Source of the DNA: Prochlorococcus sp. AG-418-M08
Lineage (GTDB): Bacteria; Cyanobacteriota; Cyanobacteriia; PCC-6307; Cyanobiaceae
Length of the DNA: 64,000 nt
Assembly: GCA_003213955.1 (NCBI GenBank)
Contig: QCMG01000001.1
Location: 62,001-126,000 of the forward strand
Direction: 5' to 3'
Shown here in pieces: positions 15,819-25,008 of this stretch (position 1 is the first letter of the stretch; each line of letters opens with the position of its first letter). The notes under the pieces were generated by a model. It ran no database searches. It was given only the letters and a program-made list of their open reading frames with translations, and had not been told where the DNA came from. The position numbers and the translations under genes are program-made.

Positions 15819-18800
15819 CTAAAAATTAATAGGTCTCCAGTCACCACTTAGCTGGAATGCTGCCCAAACATATGGATGCCTCCAGCCTGGAGTGCTGTGA
15901 TTTCTAAACTCTTTTTGAGTTGCAGCTAAAGCATCAGCTCTGCCTTCTCCTTTTTTAAGCCTTTCATAGAAACTTTCCATAAAAGCTGCTGTTGCTATAT
16001 CATTAACCTCCCATAAAGAAAGTAAACTTGATCTTGCCCCGGCAACAGCTATAGCACGTTTTAATCCATAAACACCTTCTCCAGATTGAATATCACCTTT
16101 ACCAGATTCACATGCAGAGATGACTACTAATTCCGTATCTTGCCAATCAACTTTGGTAACTTCTAAAGCAGTTAAATAACCATCATCTTTAGGATTGGCT
16201 TCTGGTTCATTTGCACCTGCTAAAACAATGCCACTTCTTAGTAATGGGTTCTCTCCTTTTTCCTGATCAGGTAAATAATAAGCATGGCTAGCGATATGTA
16301 AGATTTTTGGTGCTTGTTGTTGTTCTTGTAATGCTAAAGATGTTGCCTTGTCTTTTGTTAATAGCTTAGCGTTGATTAATTCCGCAATAACATTCCCTTC
16401 TTTTGCACTTCCAGTCAAAGGATCCCAATTAAAAGAAGTTAGATCGCCAGAACGTTTTTGAGATGTATTGCTCGCAATTAGATTTGATTCTTTTTTGGAT
16501 TGGTTTGTTTTAACCAGGTTGAATGCTGGATTAGCAACAACAAGTGATTTTTGTTTGCTGGATTTTGACCTTTTAGCGAGATCTAGTAGTTCGCGGCCTG
16601 TTGTTAGTAGACGTATCTTGACTGCATCACCGAGCAATTGATCATCTTTATGAGAACGGAGTGCAGCAAAAGGAATACGGTTTAGCTCTGCATCAGGAGA
16701 AATAAAGAAGGTTTCTGCATCACCGATTGCTTCTTTTAATGGCTTAATCACTAACTCACCTACTTCTTCCCATAGTTGCTGGGCATCTGCTAATCCTTCT
16801 TCTGATGCTTGTAATGCCTTTATGATTTTTTTATCGATAATATCAGAGGTACCTAGATTTATTGCTGACTTTTCGCCATTAGGATTAAGTACTAAAGCCA
16901 GGTAATGTTGTTTGCCCTCTTCATTAGTTGACTTGGCGGAGTCAAAAGCAGTGTATCGCTGAAATTCAATCAAAATACCATTTCTTGGAATTGATTTTGC
17001 AACATCCTCCACAGTTACAAGACGAGGTTTTAGCTTAGGGAGTATGCGATAGAGTTTTTTCTCTAATTTTTCTTTTCTTTTTATAAGATCTCCTCGTTCT
17101 TTATCTTTTAATACTGAAGATGCTAGCTTTTGAATTACTTCTTTTAATTCCGCAGCAATTTGTTTTTGAGGACCTTCTAATTTAGCAAGCTTAGCCTGGC
17201 GACTTTCAATTTCTTCTAATAAACCATGACGGTTAAGTCTTGCATATAAGGCAAGTTCAATTCCGGAATCATCCTTTGATACAAAATCAAAACTTCTAAA
17301 ATAACCCCGCTGAGAGTTTGCAACAAAGGATTCTCGGTCATTAAGGGGGAGGTAAGGAGATTCTTTTTGAATAAAAGTAATTTGTAGTTTTTGTGCACGA
17401 AAGATTAATGGTATAGCTTTCTCATATAATCCTTGCGATGAATAATTTAGTGCTAAAGGAATTAGTGTATTGTCTATATAAATATTGCTAGGACCTAAAG
17501 TAGATCTTTCCAAAATGGATAAAGCTCGCAAGTATAAAGTTTCTGCTTTGCTGTAAAGTCCTTGACTATGATAAAGATTCGCTAAATTATTCGTAGAGAC
17601 TGCTGTATCAACATGATCCCATCCTAGGGATTTTTCTTTAATAGATAAAGCACGTTGATATAGAGGTTCTGCTTTGCTGTATAGTTCCTGAGCCCTATAA
17701 AGTAGGGCTAAAGCGTTTACTGTAGATGCTGTGAAGTTATGGTTAGGTCCTAAGGTTTTTTCTGCAATAGATAAAGCTCGTAAGTATAAAGGTTCTGCTT
17801 TGCTATATAGTCCCTGTAAGTAATAAAGGTAACCTAAATCCTCAAGAGAACTTCCTGTGTCGGGATGGTTAGGTCCTAAGGTTTTTTCTGCAATAGATAA
17901 AGCTCTTAAGTAAAAAGGCTCTGCTTTGCTATATAGTCCCTGATTAGAATAAAGACCCGCTAAACTTCCGACCACTTTTGCTGTATGAGGATGATCTGTT
18001 CCTGCATCTTTTTCTATAATAGATAAAGCTCTTAAGTAAAAAGGCTCCGCTTTGCTGTAATCACCCTTTGTTTTATAGAGATTCGCTAAATTTACTAGAA
18101 ATAATCCTACGCGAAGATCTTCAGGTCCTAAAGTTTTTTCTGCAATAGATAAAGCACGTTGATATAGAGGTTCCGCTTTGTTGTATTTTCCCTGATAATA
18201 ATAAAATAAGGCCAAATTGTTTATACTAAATGTCGTTTTAGCATGTTCAGGTCCTAAGGTTTTTTCTGCAATAGATAAAGCACGTTGAAATAGAGGTTCC
18301 GCTTTGTTGTATTTTCCCTGAATAGCATAAAGAGATGCCAAATTGTTGAGCGCAGTTCCTGTCCCAGAATGTTCAGGTCCTAGGGATTTTTCTTTAATAG
18401 ATAAAGCACGTTGATATAGAGGTTCTGCTTTGTTGTATTTTCCCTGATCTTTATACACATTTGCTAACTCCATAAGAGTAGATGCTGTATTAGGATTTTC
18501 TGGTCCTATTGCCTTTTCGTCTATAGACAGAAGACGTAAATATAGAGTTTCTGCTTTTTCATAAATTCCTTGCCTTTTATAAAGGCGAGCTAAATTTATA
18601 AGTGTGAATCTTGCAGGATGTTGAACCCAATATTTTTTATTTTTACCTGATTTTCCATCTCTAATTACCCGCTCATTTTCTAATATAAGAATCCTTTCAT
18701 ATAGATCTATAGCTTGAGAATAGTTCTGTAAATTTTTTGCTTCTTCAGCTACTTTTTTAAGTTCTTTAATATCATTATCGAGATTTGATTTTTCTTTTCT

Positions 18801-18917
18801 CTCCCCAACCAGGCCATCAGGAACGACTTCAGCTAATAAGGAACTTTCAATTGCTACTGGCATAAGGAAAGCCAGTGCTAGAGAAAAAGGTCTAATTATA
18901 TCTGAAAATCTTTTCAT
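15819..18917 (-). CDS. Secreted TPR-CHAT caspase-like protein 1
   Basis: 1032 residues. A signal peptide (about 1-30) is followed by ten or so 42-residue TPR units of the kinesin-light-chain type (KAEPLYQRALSIAEKTLGPEH), a linker, and a C-terminal CHAT domain. The caspase-like dyad is intact: His in LHIASHAYY and Cys in VVISACESG. The DGYLTAL, GVYGLKRAIAVAGARSSLLSLW and final AFQLSGDWRPI segments are also canonical. The signal peptide implies action in the periplasm or outside. CHAT-TPR proteins are known as proteases in defence and regulation. The repeats are nearly identical in DNA, and the CHAT end is almost identical to the neighbour at 20619. Confidence 0.88.
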   Translation of the reverse strand: MKRFSDIIRPFSLALAFLMPVAIESSLLAEVVPDGLVGERKEKSNLDNDIKELKKVAEEAKNLQNYSQAIDLYERILILENERVIRDGKSGKNKKYWVQHPARFTLINLARLYKRQGIYEKAETLYLRLLSIDEKAIGPENPNTASTLMELANVYKDQGKYNKAEPLYQRALSIKEKSLGPEHSGTGTALNNLASLYAIQGKYNKAEPLFQRALSIAEKTLGPEHAKTTFSINNLALFYYYQGKYNKAEPLYQRALSIAEKTLGPEDLRVGLFLVNLANLYKTKGDYSKAEPFYLRALSIIEKDAGTDHPHTAKVVGSLAGLYSNQGLYSKAEPFYLRALSIAEKTLGPNHPDTGSSLEDLGYLYYLQGLYSKAEPLYLRALSIAEKTLGPNHNFTASTVNALALLYRAQELYSKAEPLYQRALSIKEKSLGWDHVDTAVSTNNLANLYHSQGLYSKAETLYLRALSILERSTLGPSNIYIDNTLIPLALNYSSQGLYEKAIPLIFRAQKLQITFIQKESPYLPLNDRESFVANSQRGYFRSFDFVSKDDSGIELALYARLNRHGLLEEIESRQAKLAKLEGPQKQIAAELKEVIQKLASSVLKDKERGDLIKRKEKLEKKLYRILPKLKPRLVTVEDVAKSIPRNGILIEFQRYTAFDSAKSTNEEGKQHYLALVLNPNGEKSAINLGTSDIIDKKIIKALQASEEGLADAQQLWEEVGELVIKPLKEAIGDAETFFISPDAELNRIPFAALRSHKDDQLLGDAVKIRLLTTGRELLDLAKRSKSSKQKSLVVANPAFNLVKTNQSKKESNLIASNTSQKRSGDLTSFNWDPLTGSAKEGNVIAELINAKLLTKDKATSLALQEQQQAPKILHIASHAYYLPDQEKGENPLLRSGIVLAGANEPEANPKDDGYLTALEVTKVDWQDTELVVISACESGKGDIQSGEGVYGLKRAIAVAGARSSLLSLWEVNDIATAAFMESFYERLKKGEGRADALAATQKEFRNHSTPGWRHPYVWAAFQLSGDWRPINF
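17480..18570 (-). repeat. 126-base tandem repeats encoding TPR units
   Basis: About nine head-to-tail units of 126 bases (42 codons), each with a recurring 'TCTGCAATAGATAAAGC' and 'TCTGCTTTG' core at regular spacing. They encode the TPRs of the CHAT protein. The high DNA similarity suggests recent expansion or gene conversion. Confidence 0.8.
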
Positions 18918-19067
18918 TTATTTCTTAATTAATTAATGACTAAAATTACTTTTTTTGGTTAATTTTGAACTGACTTGAACATAAATTTATCATTTCCTTT
19001 AACATGCAAAACCTGCTCAAAAGGGATTAATAAAAATAGAAATACATTTTTCATATAATCAACAAAG

Positions 19068-19991
19068 CTATTTACTTTCTAAAAGATTTTTAACACTAGC
19101 TTTGAAATTATCTGAATTTTTGCAGTTATCTGCTTTTTTGTGAGCATTTTCATAACCTAATTCTGAAGCTTTTATCCAATCAGTGCATGCTTCTTTATAT
19201 TTATCATTATTGTAATTAATTAGTCCTCTATTAAAATATGCATATTCCAAATTTGGATTTATAGAAATCGCTTTAGAATAATCATCTAATGAACCTTCAT
19301 AATCGTTTATTTCTCCCTTAGAATATCCTCGAGCAGCATAAGCAAGATAATCTTTTTGATCAATTTTTATAGCCTTAGTAAAATCAGAAATAGCTGCGTA
19401 ATGATCTTCAAGTTTAGATTGTATATAACCCCTACCGTAAAAAGCGTAGGAATTTTTAGAATTTAAATCTATAACAGTTGTAAAATCACTAATAGCTCCT
19501 GATAAATCGCCAATATCTGATTTTGCATATGCTCTATTTATATATGCATTCTCATAGTCTTTTTTTAAATAAATAGCTTTGTTGTAATCAGAAATCGCTC
19601 CATAGTAGTCTTTTATTTCTTCCTTTACATAACCTCGATTATAAAAAGCTAAGTAGTATGTTTTATCTATTTCTATTACTTTTGAATAATCAGAGATAGC
19701 TCCCTCGTAATCTTTTATTTTGCTCTTTGATAAAGCTCTTCTAAATAAAGCATGCTTATTTTTTGGATTATTATTTAATATTTTAGAATATTCAACTATT
19801 GCACTTTGATAATCATTATTCTTGTATTTGATATCGGCATTATTGAAGATATTTTGAGGATTTTTTTCGCCAATATTCTTTTGAATTTTATCTTCAAATG
19901 TATTTGAAGATACATAGTACGAATTAGAAAGAATTGCAGCAGGATAACTTAATAAAAATCCTGCTGCGATAATAATTAATTGTTTTTGCAT
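19068..19991 (-). CDS. Secreted TPR protein
   Basis: 307 residues. A signal peptide or anchor (LIIIAAGFLLSYPAAILSNSYY) is followed by about seven 34-residue TPRs, each with the DY-GAI-DY-KAI pattern (KDYEGAISDYSKVIEID). The C-terminus is a Sel1-like ACTDWIKASELGYENAHK segment. It is expected to be a protein-binding scaffold outside the cytoplasm. It lies 29 bases downstream of the PH-like gene, with which it may be co-transcribed from motif copy 4. Its location between two CHAT genes suggests a partner role. Confidence 0.8.
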   Translation of the reverse strand: MQKQLIIIAAGFLLSYPAAILSNSYYVSSNTFEDKIQKNIGEKNPQNIFNNADIKYKNNDYQSAIVEYSKILNNNPKNKHALFRRALSKSKIKDYEGAISDYSKVIEIDKTYYLAFYNRGYVKEEIKDYYGAISDYNKAIYLKKDYENAYINRAYAKSDIGDLSGAISDFTTVIDLNSKNSYAFYGRGYIQSKLEDHYAAISDFTKAIKIDQKDYLAYAARGYSKGEINDYEGSLDDYSKAISINPNLEYAYFNRGLINYNNDKYKEACTDWIKASELGYENAHKKADNCKNSDNFKASVKNLLESK

Positions 19992-20020
19992 TTTATAAAC
20001 TTATAGAAAATATTTAATTT

Positions 20021-20560
20021 TTAATCCGTTTCAACTTCTTCAATTTCTAGATCATGATGGGCTATTGCTTTTCTAAAAAATTTAAAGTCATCTTGATTTT
20101 TCATTAATTGAATATTCTCTTTTCTTAATTGACTTGAGAAAAAATAATCAGGGTTACTTCCTGTTATGAAATTACCAATAATTGATAAAGATATTGTATA
20201 TGCAGAATAAAAATGTCTTACTTTTTTTAATCTTTTTAGAGAATTTATATCTAATACACTAATTATGGGAAGTAATGAGGAACGATAATTAACTTGCCAG
20301 TAAGTATTCCATAAAATAATTCGCTTATCAGTTACTAATAGATTGCTTCGTGTAGCACATAAGCCATATCTTCTTACGCACAATGATGTATATAAAAATT
20401 TTTCATTTTCTATAGATTCAAATTCCTTCATCTTATAAATTTCCCGAACCATTTCTTGATCAACAGCCACATCTTTAGACCAGTTGTAAGTGGGATATGT
20501 TAGTCCAATTTTTTCAAAACCTTTATTTACAGTGTTTAGAATTTTGGTTGCTTTAGACAT
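20021..20560 (-). CDS. PH-domain-like protein, unknown
   Basis: 179 residues without a signal peptide. The segment SNLLVTDKRIILWNTYWQ resembles bacterial PH-like domains (LLVT--RI-------). The preceding part has an unusual YTSLCVRRYGLCATR segment. The match is weak and the function unknown. It is the first gene after motif copy 4 (30 bases upstream) and is followed by the secreted TPR gene. Confidence 0.5.
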   Translation of the reverse strand: MSKATKILNTVNKGFEKIGLTYPTYNWSKDVAVDQEMVREIYKMKEFESIENEKFLYTSLCVRRYGLCATRSNLLVTDKRIILWNTYWQVNYRSSLLPIISVLDINSLKRLKKVRHFYSAYTISLSIIGNFITGSNPDYFFSSQLRKENIQLMKNQDDFKFFRKAIAHHDLEIEEVETD

Positions 20561-20589
20561 TTAATAAAATAAAAACTCTAAATACTTTT

Positions 20590-20615
20590 AGTTCTCACTT
20601 TGATAATGTGATTCC
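20590..20615 (-). promoter_or_regulatory. Island promoter motif, copy 4
   Basis: Minus strand: GGAATC, 14 bases, AGAACTAA. It lies 30 bases upstream of ATG 20560 and overlaps the 3' flank of nothing annotated. Confidence 0.65.
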
Positions 20616-20618
20616 AAA

Positions 20619-23600
20619 TTAAAAATCAATTGGTCTCCAGTCCCCGCTTAATTGAAATGCTGCCCAGTAGTAAGGATGACGAAATCTAAGAATAGAATGA
20701 TTTTTAAATTCTTTTTGTGTTTCAGCCAAAGCTTCTGATCTTCCCATTCCATCCTTAAGTTTTTGATAGAATTTCTCCATAAAATCTGTTGTTGCTATAT
20801 CATCAACCTTCCATAAAGAAAGTAAACTTGATCTTGCCCCGGCAACAGCGATAGCACGCTTAAGACCATAAACACCTTCTCCAGATTGAATATCACCTTT
20901 ACCCGAATCACATGCAGAGATGGCTACTAATTCTGTACCCTGCCAATTTAGTTTGCTTACTTCTAAAGCAGTTAAATAACCATCATCTTTAGGATTAGCT
21001 TCTGGTTCATTGGCACCAGCTAAAACAATGCCACTTCTTAGTAATGGGTTTTCTCCTTTTTCTTGGTCAGGTAAATAGTATGCATGGCTAGCAATATGTA
21101 AGACCTTGCGAGCTTGTTGTTGTTCTTGTAATGCTAAAGCTGTAGCATTATCTTTTGTTAATAGCTGAGCTTTGGTTAATTTCGCAATAACTTTTCCTTC
21201 TTTTGCTGTACCCGGTAAAGGGCTCCAATTGAAAGAAGTTAGATCACCAGATCGTTGCTGGGATTGATTACTAGCAATTAGATTTGGTTCTTGTTTGGTT
21301 TGATTTGTTTTAACCAAGTTGAATGCTGGATTAGCAATAACTAGTGGTTTTTGTTTTGCTGATTTAGAGCGTTTAGCGAGATCTAATAGTTCGCGGCCTG
21401 TTGTTAGTAGACGTATGTTGACCACATCACCGAGCAATTGATCATCTTTATGAGAGCTTAGAGCCGCAAATGGAACACGGTTTAACTCAGCATCAGGAGA
21501 AATAAATAAAGTTTGTGCATCACCTATTGCTTCTTTTAAAGGTTTAATCAATACATCTCCTACTTCTTTCCATCTTTTTTGGGCATCTGCTAATCCTTCT
21601 TCTGTTACATAAAGAGCTTTGTTAATTATTTTATGGATGTTTTCAGCTGAACCAATATCAAAAGCACTTATTTTTCTTTTTGAGTTTAGCAATATTGCAA
21701 GATAACGCTCTTCCCCTAAAGCCCAGCCAGAATTAAATTTTGCCTTAAGAATAGATTTATTTATTTTTTTATTATTTCTTAAAATTAAAAAATCTAATTT
21801 TTTATCAAAATTATTAAAAAGTTCCTTCTCCGCTGCAGAATAATTTCCCCCTGTACTTGAAATATTATTGACAGATAATATTATATCTCCTTTTTTAATA
21901 CCTGCTTTATCTGAAGGTGAATCTTTGAAAACTTTTACTACTTTTATTCCCTTATTAATTTCGTTGAGATAGTTTATACCAATTCCAAAAAAAGTTTCTT
22001 GGGTGTAAGGTTTGTATTTTTGAAATTCAATTAAAATCGAATTTTTTGGCAATGCATTAGCAACTTGGGAAACTTCAATAATTTTTGGCTTTATGATTGG
22101 TAATTTCCTATAAAGTTTTTTTTCTAATAATTCTTTTTTCTCTTTCAGAGATCCTATTTCAGAAGAATATTCTTTGAAAGGTGAAATTTTATTATTTATT
22201 ATTCTTATTTCATTAATAATTTTTTCTTTTGGATCAAGAATTTTAGAAAGACGCATTTGATTTCTTTCAATTTCTTGTATTAAGCCTTGTGTATTTAGTC
22301 TTGCAAAAAGAGCTAATTCTTTGCCATTTTGATTTTTGAAAATACTATATAAAGTTCCTGGATTAAAAAGATTTACCTCCTCAACAAATATTTCTCTATC
22401 TTTGGAAGATAAAAATGGAAGTTCTTTTTGTATAAATGTTACTTCATTTTTCAATCTCTCCAGAAAAAATAATTTTGATTTTTCATAATTTCCCTCTTCT
22501 AAATATAAATATGCCAATGGAGTCATTTGAGATAACTCGTAACTATCCTTACCATATATTTTTCTATTAATATCTAAAGCTTCTTCATATCGATTTATGG
22601 CTTTTTCATTAAAACCCATATAACGGTTATAACTTGCAAGAGTTGAAATTATTAAAGCTGTACTGGGGTGTTCTAAACCAAAAATATTTTTATATATATC
22701 TAAAGATTTATCAATTAAAGGTTTTGCTTTTTCATATTCTCCAGTTCGTAAATAAAGTCCAGATAAAGTATGAGAAGTAAGAGCTACTGGAGCAGAAACT
22801 AACCCAAAGATTTTTTTATTTTCATTAAGAACTTTTGTCAGGATTTTCTCAGCATTGTCAAAATCATTTTTTGATAAATAATCTGTAGCGAGGTTATTAG
22901 ATGATATTAGTGTTATATAATGATTTTCTCCATAAACCTTTTTTCTGATTTCATACGCTTTTTTATCAAATTCAATAGATTTATCGTAAAGGTATTGGCT
23001 TGAATAAATTAATGCTAAATTACTATAGATTACCGCAGTATATTCACTTTCATTTCCATAAACTTTTTTTCTAATAGATAATGCTCTAAAAAGAAGGGGT
23101 TCCGCTTGACTATATTCACCTTTATACCAATTTACTAGAGCTAGATCATTTAAAGAAGTAGCAATCAATTTGTCATCAGGAGATAAAATCTTCTCTTTAA
23201 TTGATAATGCTTTTTTAATATTTTTTTCTGCTTCATTATAAAGTCCTAGTTCAAGATAATTTTCACCCAGAGCATTCAAAGTTATAGCAGTATCTTCATT
23301 ATTAAAGCCTAATTTTTGTTTTTCAATTTCTAAAGCTCTAAGAAAAAAACTTTCAGCTTTTTTGAATTTACCTGAATCATTATAATTACGGCCAATCGCA
23401 AAAAGGGTTCTAGCAACATCAAGATTATCTTTACCTAATGTTTTTTCTTCTAATTTCAAAGTTCTTATAAGAATATCGTTTGCTTTTTCAAATAGTCCTA
23501 TTTCACTATATAAATTTCCTAATAAATAAAGTCCATATATATAATCTTCATGTTCTTCACTATAAGAATTTTTAACTATTTCTAATGCCTTGAGATAGTG

Positions 23601-24077
23601 GCCCTCGGCATTTTGGTAAAAGTTTTTTCCTTTGCGCTCATCTAAATATCCAAGATTAAAATGTATATCAACTAATTGGAAATCGTTGTCACCTAATTGA
23701 TCATTTTTTATCCTAAGTGACTGATTATAAAAGTGTTCAGACTTTTCAAATTCACTTTTTTGTCTGTATATTCTAGCTATCCATTTCAAAGTATTTGCAA
23801 CTTCAATATCATTCTCACCAAGAACCTTTTTTTCTATTTTTAATCCTTTTTCAAGAAAATTAATAGCTTTCTCATATTCCTTATTATCTTCAGCCTCAAT
23901 AGCTAATTTAGTAATTTTCTCTATTTCTTTAAGTAATTGATTTTCTTTCAGTTTATTTTCTGCAATTAAATAATCATTGGTAATTTCTGTACCAATTATT
24001 TCTCCATTAAAATTCATTGGGATTATTAAACTAAATGTAAAAAATATATTCTTTATTGCACTTTTAAAATTCTTCAA
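20619..24077 (-). CDS. Secreted TPR-PDZ-CHAT caspase-like protein 2
   Basis: 1152 residues: a signal peptide (about 1-26), about eleven TPRs, a linker, then a CHAT region interrupted by a PDZ-like domain (GIGINYLNEINKGIKVVKVF, DSPSDKAGIKKGDIILSVN), which lies between SILIEFQKYKPY and ERYLAILLNSK. The CHAT dyad is intact: LHIASHAYY and VAISACDSG. The last roughly 400 residues are nearly identical to the neighbour at 15819, including at the DNA level, while the TPR half differs. The PDZ could recognise exposed C-termini, as in Deg/Ctp proteases. This layout is unusual for CHAT proteins. The promoter motif is not evident upstream. Confidence 0.88.
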   Translation of the reverse strand: MKNFKSAIKNIFFTFSLIIPMNFNGEIIGTEITNDYLIAENKLKENQLLKEIEKITKLAIEAEDNKEYEKAINFLEKGLKIEKKVLGENDIEVANTLKWIARIYRQKSEFEKSEHFYNQSLRIKNDQLGDNDFQLVDIHFNLGYLDERKGKNFYQNAEGHYLKALEIVKNSYSEEHEDYIYGLYLLGNLYSEIGLFEKANDILIRTLKLEEKTLGKDNLDVARTLFAIGRNYNDSGKFKKAESFFLRALEIEKQKLGFNNEDTAITLNALGENYLELGLYNEAEKNIKKALSIKEKILSPDDKLIATSLNDLALVNWYKGEYSQAEPLLFRALSIRKKVYGNESEYTAVIYSNLALIYSSQYLYDKSIEFDKKAYEIRKKVYGENHYITLISSNNLATDYLSKNDFDNAEKILTKVLNENKKIFGLVSAPVALTSHTLSGLYLRTGEYEKAKPLIDKSLDIYKNIFGLEHPSTALIISTLASYNRYMGFNEKAINRYEEALDINRKIYGKDSYELSQMTPLAYLYLEEGNYEKSKLFFLERLKNEVTFIQKELPFLSSKDREIFVEEVNLFNPGTLYSIFKNQNGKELALFARLNTQGLIQEIERNQMRLSKILDPKEKIINEIRIINNKISPFKEYSSEIGSLKEKKELLEKKLYRKLPIIKPKIIEVSQVANALPKNSILIEFQKYKPYTQETFFGIGINYLNEINKGIKVVKVFKDSPSDKAGIKKGDIILSVNNISSTGGNYSAAEKELFNNFDKKLDFLILRNNKKINKSILKAKFNSGWALGEERYLAILLNSKRKISAFDIGSAENIHKIINKALYVTEEGLADAQKRWKEVGDVLIKPLKEAIGDAQTLFISPDAELNRVPFAALSSHKDDQLLGDVVNIRLLTTGRELLDLAKRSKSAKQKPLVIANPAFNLVKTNQTKQEPNLIASNQSQQRSGDLTSFNWSPLPGTAKEGKVIAKLTKAQLLTKDNATALALQEQQQARKVLHIASHAYYLPDQEKGENPLLRSGIVLAGANEPEANPKDDGYLTALEVSKLNWQGTELVAISACDSGKGDIQSGEGVYGLKRAIAVAGARSSLLSLWKVDDIATTDFMEKFYQKLKDGMGRSEALAETQKEFKNHSILRFRHPYYWAAFQLSGDWRPIDF

Positions 24078-24305
24078 TTTGAATTATTTATTTTACATAA
24101 ATAATAATGCATTTTTCTGTTTTCATCTTTTCAAATAGTTCAATTTATCAATAAATAAATTGTTTTAATAATCCTTATTTGTTTTTTATATAAATTCCCC
24201 ATCCTCATGAGATCATAAATAGTTTTTAATTATTTTGCTATTATGGAAATGCAATTTTAAAGTCTTTAAAGAAATAAATTATAAAAATCTTGTTTGAAAT
24301 TATTT

Positions 24306-24929
24306 TTAAATAGTAATATCTTCTTCAATAAATATTCCTCTAACATATGCTCTTGGAATTTGTAATGACTCGGATAAATCAAAGAGCATCTCAAGTTCAT
24401 TTTTAGTAACGGTTTTATCCTCAGAAATTATTTTAATACTTGCTCTTAAGATTGCTTCTTTACCAAATTCGTTTGCAATAGTACTAAGTTGATTTGCAAT
24501 TTGGGTGTATGTTTTATCTGAATTTTTGACTCTTTGATAAGCGTTCATAAGTAAATCTTTATCAAGCGAAATTTGAGTAGCTTGCAAATATGCGTTCTCT
24601 ATTTTGCTAATATCGAGATTTTCTATTGAGTTTTTTGTAATAGCTAATTTTATTAAGAGATCTAATATAAGCAATAAATAAACCGCTTTGTATTCTTCAG
24701 CTTCTTTTTCCGGGTCATAATCTAATATTTTTTTATCATATGTTGTTTTACAAGATGTACATTCGACATATTCTCCATGATCTTGAATAGGAAAAGTCCT
24801 TACGAAATATAACGTAAAGTATTGTTTACTATGCTTAAGTTCATATTGTCTGTGACCTTGGCAATGTGGACAATAAAATCTACCACTCTCTTTTGTAGAA
24901 GCTTTACTTCTAGAACCCCAAATAATCAT
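24306..24929 (-). CDS. Zinc-ribbon / TerB-like protein
   Basis: 207 residues. The N-terminal zinc ribbon (FYCPHCQGH ... VECTSCKTTYD, four Cys) with the intervening YFTLYFVRTFP is the family found in front of TerB-like domains. The C-terminal helical part (KIISEDKTVTKNELEMLFDL) fits TerB, a tellurite-resistance-type all-helical domain seen in stress and defence gene sets. It is cytoplasmic. It has its own island promoter motif 32 bases upstream. Confidence 0.65.
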   Translation of the reverse strand: MIIWGSRSKASTKESGRFYCPHCQGHRQYELKHSKQYFTLYFVRTFPIQDHGEYVECTSCKTTYDKKILDYDPEKEAEEYKAVYLLLILDLLIKLAITKNSIENLDISKIENAYLQATQISLDKDLLMNAYQRVKNSDKTYTQIANQLSTIANEFGKEAILRASIKIISEDKTVTKNELEMLFDLSESLQIPRAYVRGIFIEEDITI

Positions 24930-24960
24930 TTCTAAATTTTTATAAATTACAGATATTATT

Positions 24961-24986
24961 AGTTCTGTTTTTTTTTAATTGATTCC
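24961..24986 (-). promoter_or_regulatory. Island promoter motif, copy 5
   Basis: Minus strand: GGAATC, 14 bases, AGAACTAA. It lies 32 bases upstream of ATG 24929. Confidence 0.65.
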
Positions 24987-25008
24987 AAAATACTTATTTT
25001 TTAAAAAG

